Assembly: GCF_000332475.2 (NCBI RefSeq)
Contig: NZ_AOGX02000016.1
Location: 141,143-205,142, forward strand
Length of the DNA: 64,000 bases
Reading direction: 5' to 3'
From: Leptospira yanagawae serovar Saopaulo str. Sao Paulo = ATCC 700523
Lineage (GTDB): Bacteria; Spirochaetota; Leptospiria; Leptospirales; Leptospiraceae
The translations under genes and the position numbers were made by a program. The notes beneath the pieces were generated by a model that made no database searches, was not told where the DNA came from, and saw only the letters and a program-made list of their open reading frames with translations. Below, one piece after another: positions 16,556 to 24,698 of this stretch. Numbering within the stretch: the first letter of the stretch is position 1; each line of letters starts with the position of its first letter.

Positions 16556-18457
16556 TTAGAAATGAATACTTCGATCTTCAGGAAAATAAATCCTCAACTC
16601 ATAAATTCCAGCTTCTATCTGAACATGCAACCTTCCTTTGAGTTGCACCAATCTTTGTTTGATACTTTTTAATTCAGGATTTACCTTTTCGATCAGTTCA
16701 GAATTTCGTATCAGATTCTTTTGATGTATCAAAAATTCTCCGTTTGAATAATGAAGATTCCAAATTGATTCCCCTTTTCCATACTTTATATCATTCGTAC
16801 AAACTTCATATAACATATAAAAAATATTCAGAAAATGACTTTGATTTTTACCTGTTATTCTGATTTGAGAAAAATAACTGACAAATTCATCCGAAGGAAC
16901 AAATTCAAATTCTCGCCCAACATCAGAATAGCGTCTAAGCAATGTTAACTGAATTCCTGTTACAAAATTCTCAAAAATCAAATTTAAATCTTCGATATAT
17001 AGGAGTTGATTTCTGAGGGACTGTATGATTGAAACAACTCGTTGGTTAATGTTTTCCAAGCCGAATGTCTCATTTAATGATTTATTTAAACCAGAAATTA
17101 GCCTTTCCACATATACTTTCAAATCTGTCAAATTGGCACCTAATTGGTCATGAACCATCAACTGCATCTCAGCCCTTTGTTTCGATAATGCATTTAAAGA
17201 TTCTTTGTGAAGTCTCATTTCGATATTTGCTCTCGACTCGATGGCAAAAGCAAAATATTGGCTAAGGGAGGCACTCTGAAACACAACATAAAATAGATAA
17301 CCTATGATTAAGTACAATCCACCCTGTACACCGTAGTAGTTCAGAGAGATCGCTAAAAAACAAAATACAGCGAGGGAAAAAAGTCCCATGGCCATAAAAT
17401 AAAATCCTTGCGCCTCATTTCGATATTTGATTAATAAAAAAATTGAAAATATCAAAAACAAAACAAGGTATACAATGATATAAATCAAATTTAAATAATG
17501 TTGAATCGAAACAGGTGTTAATGGTGTGAAACAAGCAAAAAAAGCGCCAATATAAAAAGTATATCTCACATACGGATAATTGTAAGGCTTAAACAATTCA
17601 CTTAAAAAAGAAATTGAAAAAAGGAATGTGGCAATGTTTACAAAATGCAACAAATTGGTCTGAAAATCAAAACTCAAAACAGGAAAAAACAATTCATATG
17701 ATTTCGAATTGAGAAAAGGGATTCGAATTAAAAATGTAATACAAACAAATGCAAAAAACAAAAAACTTCTTTGTTTTCTGTTGATAAAATAAAAAAACAA
17801 ATGATACAGAGCTGAACCAAATATCAAACCAAAAACAAAAATTTCCACTAACAAACTTTTACTTTTAAATAATAACATTTGTTTTGGTGATGCAATTAAA
17901 AATTCGCTTCTAGGCCCACCATGATAAAAAGACATGTTCGCAATTTGTAATACAATTTCTAATTCTTCTTGGTTGGATTCAATATGAATTGAAGTATTGG
18001 TTCTATCTGGATCAATTTGAGATTCATCCAACGATACTTTCCCTTTTTCCACTTCCAATTTCCCGTTGATGTATACCTTTGAGGCAGTGTATAAGTGAGA
18101 AAAATAAAGCTCTAAGTGGATTGGATCTGACTTTTTTTGGACTTTCACTTTTTTGCGATAGGTAGCAAAACCTTTAGCAGGGAATTTTTCTTTTGTGATT
18201 TCAAGATTGGTCCATGGACGAAAATCCACAACAGGAACACTTACTAAAGACAGAGTTTGGAAATCAGAAGGTTCCAATAATTCATTCCAATAAAATTCCC
18301 AGTTCGAAGATAAATTGATAGGAACATCCGATTCCCATTCTACATTCGATAAATCTAATATCGATTCCTTCTGATTTTTTGGAGTTAAATTCCGATAACA
18401 ATGCAATGGAACAATAGAAAGAATTAAAATTAAAAAAAATTTGGAATAAAAATTCAT
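16556..18457 (-). CDS. 7TM-DISM sensor with degenerate histidine-kinase core
   Basis: 633 residues: a signal peptide with a lipobox-like LHC, a jelly-roll extracellular DISM domain (about 35-190), seven transmembrane helices (about 195-400), then a HisKA_3-like segment with MVHDQLGANLTDLK (His436) and a partial ATPase fold. An N-box-like EVCTNDIKYG is present, but the DxGxG G1 box is replaced by FLIHQKNLI; only the later IKQRLVQLKGRL helix remains. It may therefore be a pseudokinase, or bind ATP in an unusual way. Its start codon shares one base with the stop of the response-regulator gene, so the two are coupled. Confidence 0.82.
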   Translation of the reverse strand: MNFYSKFFLILILSIVPLHCYRNLTPKNQKESILDLSNVEWESDVPINLSSNWEFYWNELLEPSDFQTLSLVSVPVVDFRPWTNLEITKEKFPAKGFATYRKKVKVQKKSDPIHLELYFSHLYTASKVYINGKLEVEKGKVSLDESQIDPDRTNTSIHIESNQEELEIVLQIANMSFYHGGPRSEFLIASPKQMLLFKSKSLLVEIFVFGLIFGSALYHLFFYFINRKQRSFLFFAFVCITFLIRIPFLNSKSYELFFPVLSFDFQTNLLHFVNIATFLFSISFLSELFKPYNYPYVRYTFYIGAFFACFTPLTPVSIQHYLNLIYIIVYLVLFLIFSIFLLIKYRNEAQGFYFMAMGLFSLAVFCFLAISLNYYGVQGGLYLIIGYLFYVVFQSASLSQYFAFAIESRANIEMRLHKESLNALSKQRAEMQLMVHDQLGANLTDLKVYVERLISGLNKSLNETFGLENINQRVVSIIQSLRNQLLYIEDLNLIFENFVTGIQLTLLRRYSDVGREFEFVPSDEFVSYFSQIRITGKNQSHFLNIFYMLYEVCTNDIKYGKGESIWNLHYSNGEFLIHQKNLIRNSELIEKVNPELKSIKQRLVQLKGRLHVQIEAGIYELRIYFPEDRSIHF

Positions 18458-19116
18458 TACAATATGGAATACTCATGTACTTTAAGTGCAAGTTCAGAAC
18501 GATTGTGCACTTGCAATTTTCGATAAATGGATTTTACATACCCTTGTACAGTATGTTCACTCAGGTCTAAGAATTTTGAGACCAAAGGAATGGTTTTCCC
18601 TTTTACCAATAATTCCAAAATTTGCTTCTCTCTATCTGTTAAATAAACCTTAGGTTTATCAATAGGTTTTCGAAAACTAGAAAATACCCTAAGTGCAATG
18701 GTAGGAGTAATATATGCACCGCCACCTAATACTACGTCTACTATACTTTTAATTTGACCAAGTTCGGATTTTAATAGATAACCAAGTGCCCCGTTTTTAA
18801 TTGAATTAAAAATCATTTCATCGGAATTCATGTTGGTTAACATAATCACTTTGATATTTTCGTTTTTCTCAGATAATACTTTTACAACTTCTATACCACT
18901 CATTCCTGGCAACATAATATCTAAAAATAAAATATCTAATGATTTGTGACGAGGATCACGTAATAATATTTCACCGGTCTCCCATGAAAGTATTTCCGAT
19001 ACATTCGTAAGTTCTGAAATACGATTTTTTAATTCTTCCAAAAAGAACTCATCGTTCTCCAAGATACCAACTTTAATTTGACTTAGTTCCATTTTATTTT
19101 CAGAATTAGGCGACAT
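18457..19116 (-). CDS. NarL/LuxR-type response regulator
   Basis: 219 residues from ATG 19116. The receiver domain has the acidic pair in LENDEF, the phosphoacceptor Asp66 in LFLDIMLPGMSG, the Thr in VIMLTN and the Lys in GYLLKSE. The C-terminal LuxR HTH (LTDREKQILELLVKGKTIPLVSKFLDLSEHTVQGYVKSIYRKL) binds DNA. The start overlaps the cyclase gene by 11 bases. The frame is open further up to 19143, but the 19116 ATG has the better upstream purine run (AAGAGAAC). Partner of the 7TM sensor gene downstream. Confidence 0.9.
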   Translation of the reverse strand: MSPNSENKMELSQIKVGILENDEFFLEELKNRISELTNVSEILSWETGEILLRDPRHKSLDILFLDIMLPGMSGIEVVKVLSEKNENIKVIMLTNMNSDEMIFNSIKNGALGYLLKSELGQIKSIVDVVLGGGAYITPTIALRVFSSFRKPIDKPKVYLTDREKQILELLVKGKTIPLVSKFLDLSEHTVQGYVKSIYRKLQVHNRSELALKVHEYSIL

Positions 19117-22100
19117 GTTCTCTTGTTCCTGCCATAGTTTCATAATATTTCCAAAAACGTTCGTTTGGTGTTCGTGTATCTTCCGAAAGGGAATATTCTT
19201 TTTTTAATCCTAACACGTAAAACATTTCCACTTCCCCTTTGTTTTTGGCATTTACCTTTCCTCGGTATTCACAATCAAAAATATCCTTTATCATATCATA
19301 GGTTGTTCCGCTGATATTAATTTTTCCTGGAGTTCCGGAGGATTCCATTCTTGAAGCTGTATTTACCGTATCTCCCCAAACGTCGTATGCAAATTTCTTT
19401 TCTCCAATGACACCTGCTACTAGAGGGCCCGAATGGATGCCCAAACGTAATTCCCAAAAAGGTAGGCCCTGGTCTGCTTTGATTTGTTTCATCAAGTTCA
19501 TAAATGATTGGATTTCCAATGCCGCAAGAATGGAATCGATTGCATGTGTATGGTTTCGTTTTGGAATTCCACCTGCACACATATAACTATCTCCTATGGT
19601 TTTCAGTTTCTCAAGTTTGTAATGTTCTGTGATTTTATCAAACTGAACAAAACATGCATCTAAATCACGAATCAGTTCTTGTGGGGACAAAACTTCGGCT
19701 ATTTGAGTGAATCCTTTAAAGTCAGTAAACATTACACTGACATTTTCATATAAGATAGGTTCAGTGGCACCTTTTTCTTTTAACTCTTGCGCGATGTCAA
19801 CCGGAAGGATATTGAGTAATAATTTTTCGTTTTTATTCCTTTCTTCTTCCGCAATATTTCGAGAAATCTCAAGCTCTTTAAAAAGAGTTGAACCGTATAT
19901 AATACCAGCGAGTTGCTCTGCAAGAATCGAAAGATTGGAAATATCTTCATCCGTTAAGTCCAATTTACTTTCGGAATTTGATAAATCCAAAATTCCAACT
20001 ACTTCTCCATTTAATATCATTGGAATAAAAATAAAAGATCGGATACTACAAACTTCTTGTACCCATTTATCGTCATCGGATAACCATCTTTCAAAACTTC
20101 CAATTCGATCCGGTATATAAATCGGTTTTTTTCTACGCAAAGATAATTCATGTGCTCCTTTTGAGCCTTTGATTGGAATTTTCATATCATAGATTCGTTT
20201 TTTCTGAAACTCTGTAACGTTTTCAGGCACTTCCATATCGACGAATCGTAAAAATTTTTTTTCGCTGTCTGCAACAAGTAACGAATAATACATGATATTG
20301 AAATTTTCTTTCACATACCGATGTACCTTTTTCATAATCAAATGGATGTCCATTTTCTCATTTAGATTTTTGATTAGATCATTCAGAGCAAGGATATCTT
20401 TTTTTTGTTTTTCGGTTTGTTTGAGTAGATGAACCCTCTGGATGACACCTGAAACCTGTGCGCAAAGCCTTTCAATGGACCTTGATTCCGTTTTTGAAAT
20501 GTCTAAACGTTTATCAAAATTTGAAAACATAATGATCCCAATTGTTTCATTGTTTAAAACCAAAGGGACATGCAAAAATGAAGTTGCACCAACACCTTCA
20601 CTAATTCTTTTATCAATTTCAGAATTAAATTTTTTCACAAACGAAAGTAACATACTTTTTTTTCTTTTCCAAACTAAATAGGCAATTCCTCCGGTTTCAT
20701 CTAGAGGGATACGTAAATTATTTACAAATGTTCTTTGTTCATTTGTTGCTTCCACAAAGGTTTCAGCATAGACACTTCTGATCTCTTCTTTGTTTTCATC
20801 CAACAGAAATAACCAAGTGGCAAGAATTCCGTATTTTTGGTTTACATAGTTTGCAATGGCGTTAATGATTTTTGCTAATTCGGATTCAGAGTTGATTAAA
20901 TTTGTAAGTTGGATGATGGCCTCAATTTCTTTTTTTGCTCCTTCCGATTCAATCAGAGCTTGGTCAGTCCTGATTTTTTCATCTGCCAATGCTAACATCG
21001 TTTGGTCCAACTTCACAGCTGTGGATCGCAAAAACACAAACGAAACTAAGTAAAATGCAAGAGCAATGGGAGAGGCAACAAAGATGGCGTGATAGATCGC
21101 CACACTTACTGGAAATGAATTGATAAGATTTAATACATAAAAGGACATTGTAATCGGTATAAAAAATAAAATCATAAGTGATACTCGATTTCCAATTAAA
21201 GTAGCTTGTCCTGAAATTGGGATGGCACCCAATTTAATGATGAAGATGGAAATAAAAAGCGCTGGAAGTAACTGCAATTCACCTAATGTGTAAATTGGTA
21301 TACCCATGGTAGCTGGCAAATTGAGTAATATTAAAAAGTCTCCCATAAATAAAAAGAGTACAATCAAATTTGCCAATCGATTCTTGTATTCTTTTCTAAA
21401 CTCGATCCAATCTTTTAAAAAAAATACAATCCCAATAAAGCCTAAAATTCCAAAAGCATTGAGGCCAATTCCACCAGCTGAAATTTTACCAAAATTATAT
21501 TCAAAAAAACCACTAAAAAAATACGGAGTCCAAAGTAAACCTGACAAAACGAACGAAAAAAAATCGAAAATTCGCATTTGTTTAGGTGACTTCTTCTCAT
21601 ATAACGCATAACAAAATCGAAGATGGATTCCTGGCGTAAAAACAAACAAGGTGTAAAAAATTTGTTCTATCCTTCTCGTAACAATCAGTGGTATATCAAA
21701 TTTTAAAATGACCATCACGATCGTGAATGCTCCTGCCAAAAAAAAGGAAATAGATGCTAACATATTCAATTTTTTGTCGGGGTTACTGCCAGCAATGAAA
21801 ATTGCCAAAGCAAAAACGACTATACTAGAAAGGAGTGGCACCAAAAAATACGGACGTAAGTATGCTGTTAGTTGCAGATTAGGATGAAGGTAGAACGAAA
21901 CAATAAAGGCTATTACAAGTAAGATGGTAGTTATAAATCCTGATAAAAAATAAAACAAACCTCTTTGTTTGAATAATAAATCATTTAAATTCAGAAAATC
22001 TGATCGAAAGATCCCATAACCTAAAATGGATAAAGGAATAAAAGCAAAACTACTTAAAGGGAATACAGGATAACCGACCAAACTCGGCAAGTTTGTAATT

Positions 22101-22717
22101 GCAAGTATTCCGCAAATATGTAATCCTAAAAATAATGTTTTGTTGGATTCAAATTCAGATTTATGTTTGCTCAAAAAATGTATTGATGTTGGACCAAAAA
22201 CAAACAAATAATTAACTGCTGAAAATAGTCCCCACAATTTTATTGGAAAATCTGCAACTGGATATTTTCCAAATTCATAATGAAACCATTTACCATTAAA
22301 ATCAAATTGAGTGCATATTCCGTATAAGGCGATCGAAACTGTAACCAGTGCAATTAAACCTGTAAACTTTAAGATACTATATTTCTTTTTAGTTAGATAA
22401 TATGTTAAAAAAGATGCCGATGGTGATAATAAAATGACACCAAGATAACCGATACGATTCCAAAACAGTATGGTTGATTGGTCCTGTAAAACTGCGCGGG
22501 TAGCTAAAACAAATCCTAATGAGGTAAAAGAAAACGCAAAACAGATAAAGGAAAATAACAAAGGACGATCATTTGTTCTTTTAATGGCAAGAATTCCTAA
22601 TGCCATGATCGCCAAACCTACAAAGATAGTAAGAAAGTTTGGAATGGCCCAAGGAAGTTTGTGCCAAAAGTATTCAATCGCTGTTGGATGGATTGAAAGT
22701 TCAGGAATTGATACCAT
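19106..22717 (-). CDS. 7TM, GAF-domain class III adenylate cyclase
   Basis: 1203 residues. The N-terminal half holds many transmembrane segments (a 7TM histidine-kinase N-terminal-like block to about residue 240, then further helices to about 560). Two GAF domains follow (about 600-750 and 780-930) and then a class III cyclase domain (about 960-1170). Catalytic residues are in SVMFTDFKGFTQ (metal Asp), KLKTIGDSYMCAGG (Lys and second Asp) and YDVWGDTVNTASRME (adenine Asp, Asn, Arg). This Lys/Asp pattern indicates ATP as substrate. It heads an operon with the response regulator and 7TM sensor, coupling cAMP and phosphorelay signalling. Confidence 0.9.
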   Translation of the reverse strand: MVSIPELSIHPTAIEYFWHKLPWAIPNFLTIFVGLAIMALGILAIKRTNDRPLLFSFICFAFSFTSLGFVLATRAVLQDQSTILFWNRIGYLGVILLSPSASFLTYYLTKKKYSILKFTGLIALVTVSIALYGICTQFDFNGKWFHYEFGKYPVADFPIKLWGLFSAVNYLFVFGPTSIHFLSKHKSEFESNKTLFLGLHICGILAITNLPSLVGYPVFPLSSFAFIPLSILGYGIFRSDFLNLNDLLFKQRGLFYFLSGFITTILLVIAFIVSFYLHPNLQLTAYLRPYFLVPLLSSIVVFALAIFIAGSNPDKKLNMLASISFFLAGAFTIVMVILKFDIPLIVTRRIEQIFYTLFVFTPGIHLRFCYALYEKKSPKQMRIFDFFSFVLSGLLWTPYFFSGFFEYNFGKISAGGIGLNAFGILGFIGIVFFLKDWIEFRKEYKNRLANLIVLFLFMGDFLILLNLPATMGIPIYTLGELQLLPALFISIFIIKLGAIPISGQATLIGNRVSLMILFFIPITMSFYVLNLINSFPVSVAIYHAIFVASPIALAFYLVSFVFLRSTAVKLDQTMLALADEKIRTDQALIESEGAKKEIEAIIQLTNLINSESELAKIINAIANYVNQKYGILATWLFLLDENKEEIRSVYAETFVEATNEQRTFVNNLRIPLDETGGIAYLVWKRKKSMLLSFVKKFNSEIDKRISEGVGATSFLHVPLVLNNETIGIIMFSNFDKRLDISKTESRSIERLCAQVSGVIQRVHLLKQTEKQKKDILALNDLIKNLNEKMDIHLIMKKVHRYVKENFNIMYYSLLVADSEKKFLRFVDMEVPENVTEFQKKRIYDMKIPIKGSKGAHELSLRRKKPIYIPDRIGSFERWLSDDDKWVQEVCSIRSFIFIPMILNGEVVGILDLSNSESKLDLTDEDISNLSILAEQLAGIIYGSTLFKELEISRNIAEEERNKNEKLLLNILPVDIAQELKEKGATEPILYENVSVMFTDFKGFTQIAEVLSPQELIRDLDACFVQFDKITEHYKLEKLKTIGDSYMCAGGIPKRNHTHAIDSILAALEIQSFMNLMKQIKADQGLPFWELRLGIHSGPLVAGVIGEKKFAYDVWGDTVNTASRMESSGTPGKINISGTTYDMIKDIFDCEYRGKVNAKNKGEVEMFYVLGLKKEYSLSEDTRTPNERFWKYYETMAGTREHVA

Positions 22718-22831
22718 GAAATCCTCTTTTGTTTTTACGGTTTTCTCCGCAAAGTCATCAAACCTTTGCTAAGAATTCGTTTGAACCTTTCAGAAATCCT
22801 CATTTTGGAAATAAATATTTCACTAGAAGTC

Positions 22832-22853
22832 ACCCCCAGTTTAGGGGGTTTTT
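22832..22853 (+). terminator. Intrinsic-terminator-like hairpin in a divergent promoter region
   Basis: ACCCCC at 22832-22837, loop AGTTTA, GGGGGT at 22844-22849, then TTTTT. This is a compact GC stem with a T run pointing to the right. No plus-strand gene ends here. It lies between the cyclase start (minus) and the metalloprotease-like gene (plus), 60 bases before the latter. It could be a leader attenuator of that gene or a block against stray transcription. Confidence 0.6.
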
Positions 22854-22911
22854 GTAAGAATTTTAAGAAACTGCTTTTCTAAAATCAATGGTGAGATAAA
22901 ATTTTGGTCTC

Positions 22912-24441
22912 ATGAAACTACGATTTATCCTTTGTCTCATCTTAACATTTTGTTTAGGTTCTCTGTCTCAGACGATTCCCAAATCGAATCTCCTGGATAC
23001 TTCTGAATCGTTAAATGAAAAAGGATTGGAGTCACAAGAAAAAACCATCCAAGTTTTAGGTGAATCGAAAACCATTCGGGTATTGTACAAACCAGAGGGA
23101 ATAAAAAGTCAGTTTGCAAAACTAGTGTTGGAAACTTCAGCAGCTTATATACCTAAGGTGGCGGAATATTTAAACGTTGCTCCAAAAGGCAAGGTTTTAA
23201 CCATTAAAGACCTAACTGACGGCACAACTGCAAGGAATGAAGGTGCAATCATTTACCTTCCTTTCGCTTTCCCTGATCCAGAACTTCCCATCCAAGCACC
23301 ATTACTCTATCATGAAATTGGTCATTGGTGGTTTGGCCAAGACCCAAGATGGATATCGGAAGGGGTTAGTAGTTTTTTACCAATCGCTATGGCAATGGGC
23401 GGAAATTTAGATTTAAATCAATTAGAAATTCATAAAATCAAGTCATGGTGGGGATTTTTCAATCCATTGCCGAAAAACGATTCTCCGTTAGGAGACAAAG
23501 CGAAAGGAATAGAAAATATCATAACAAACTTTCCTTTATATTATGAAAAATCGTTTAAAATCCAATATTTACTTTTTTTAGAATTGGGCACCGAAGGGTA
23601 TCGAAACTTTTTGGTTTCGCTAATGAATCCAAATCATGAGACTTGGCATGATTACTTTATCGCCCCTTCTCAAGCCATATTGGATCATCAATCCAAAGGA
23701 GTTTTCACTTTATTAAAAATTCAAAAAGACTTCAAATGGGAAAATTTCCTTTCTGGTTGGGTTTTACAATCAGGTTACCAAATGGATACTAGGTCCATCT
23801 TAAAAGATAGTGACGGTGATTCTCTCGTTGATTTTGAAGAATTCAAAATAGGAACGAATCCAAAAGAATGGGATAGCGACAAAGACGGATTAGGTGATTA
23901 CGCAGAGTTGACATTAGGCACAAGTCCAATCGAGGCAAACGATCGTGATTATCTGCAGAGTAAAATTCGCAACCATGGAATCATCTTTGACGGCTTAAAA
24001 GATGATTGGGATTTTATAGAAACAAAACCCATTTTGTTGCGAAATCATAAAAATCAAAAGGTCTTGGATGTAGAATTTCGTTTTTTCCAAAAAGACAAAA
24101 TATTATATGGGATGTTGGCCTCCGCAAAACCATTTATGGAAATTTTCCTCGAAGAAAAAGATCTCTATTTCTTTTTTGCGGACAATTCCAAACAGAAAGA
24201 GCGGATTGGATTTGGATTTAAAATGAATCCGAACGATGCCTATGGTTGGGAATTTGAAAGAACAAAAGGAAAAAAACGTTATGTTTTTGGAAAAGTGGGT
24301 ACTGTGTTCGAATTCCAAATCGATGCCAGTGGGCACCCCGATCCCGAATTGGTTCTCATTCCCCTCATCAATGGGAAAACTGGACCGTCTGTCTGGCATT
24401 GGGACTACGATCATCCCATTCTCATTCCGTTAGAGCATTAG
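22912..24441 (+). CDS. Secreted gluzincin-like metalloprotease with calcium-binding repeats
   Basis: 509 residues with a signal peptide (ILCLILTFCLGSLSQ). A HExGH zinc motif, HEIGHWW at residues 134-140, is followed by WISEG with Glu150 as the possible third ligand. Around residues 305-345 lie two thrombospondin type-3-like calcium loops (DSDGDSLVDFEEFKIGTNP and DSDKDGLGDYAELTLGTSP). The C-terminal 160 residues are beta-rich and look like a carbohydrate- or surface-binding domain. I infer an exported peptidase; the spacing HExxH-x11-E is not the M1 spacing of 18, so the family assignment is open. Single gene. Confidence 0.65.
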   Translation: MKLRFILCLILTFCLGSLSQTIPKSNLLDTSESLNEKGLESQEKTIQVLGESKTIRVLYKPEGIKSQFAKLVLETSAAYIPKVAEYLNVAPKGKVLTIKDLTDGTTARNEGAIIYLPFAFPDPELPIQAPLLYHEIGHWWFGQDPRWISEGVSSFLPIAMAMGGNLDLNQLEIHKIKSWWGFFNPLPKNDSPLGDKAKGIENIITNFPLYYEKSFKIQYLLFLELGTEGYRNFLVSLMNPNHETWHDYFIAPSQAILDHQSKGVFTLLKIQKDFKWENFLSGWVLQSGYQMDTRSILKDSDGDSLVDFEEFKIGTNPKEWDSDKDGLGDYAELTLGTSPIEANDRDYLQSKIRNHGIIFDGLKDDWDFIETKPILLRNHKNQKVLDVEFRFFQKDKILYGMLASAKPFMEIFLEEKDLYFFFADNSKQKERIGFGFKMNPNDAYGWEFERTKGKKRYVFGKVGTVFEFQIDASGHPDPELVLIPLINGKTGPSVWHWDYDHPILIPLEH

Positions 24442-24581
24442 GCTGGTCAATCGGGAAATTTAGCGTCCAATCCCCTCTCCGCTCTCTCATTCCTTCTTTT
24501 TAGCAGCATCCATACGAGTTTTCTACCCGGTGCTTCCCAGGGAAGAAGGCATTTTTTCTCAAAAAAAACACAAATTTAATG

Positions 24582-24603
24582 TTTGACTTATTTTTGACTT
24601 ATT
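24582..24603 (+). promoter_or_regulatory. Tandem 11-bp direct repeat with a candidate -35, upstream of the hydroxylase operon
   Basis: TTTGACTTATT occurs twice, end to end, at 24582-24592 and 24593-24603. Each contains TTGACT, a good -35 hexamer; TATTTA at 24605-24610 is 16 bases after the first. A tandem repeat overlapping the promoter could be an activator or repressor site. No factor can be named from sequence. Confidence 0.4.
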
Positions 24604-24669
24604 CTATTTATAACGAACGTGCGATATAAATTGAAGAAGAGGGCTAAAGCCGGTTTCCTGCCAAGTGAA

Positions 24670-24681
24670 CCATCGCGATGG
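24670..24681 (+). promoter_or_regulatory. Perfect palindrome in the leader of the hydroxylase operon
   Basis: CCATCGCGATGG is a perfect 12-bp palindrome that ends 17 bases before the ATG at 24699, next to the AGGAG ribosome binding site. It may be a repressor operator, for instance for the TetR-family regulator encoded at 40437-41018, or a small hairpin affecting translation. Confidence 0.3.
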
Positions 24682-24698
24682 AAAGAAAGGAGTTGGAT

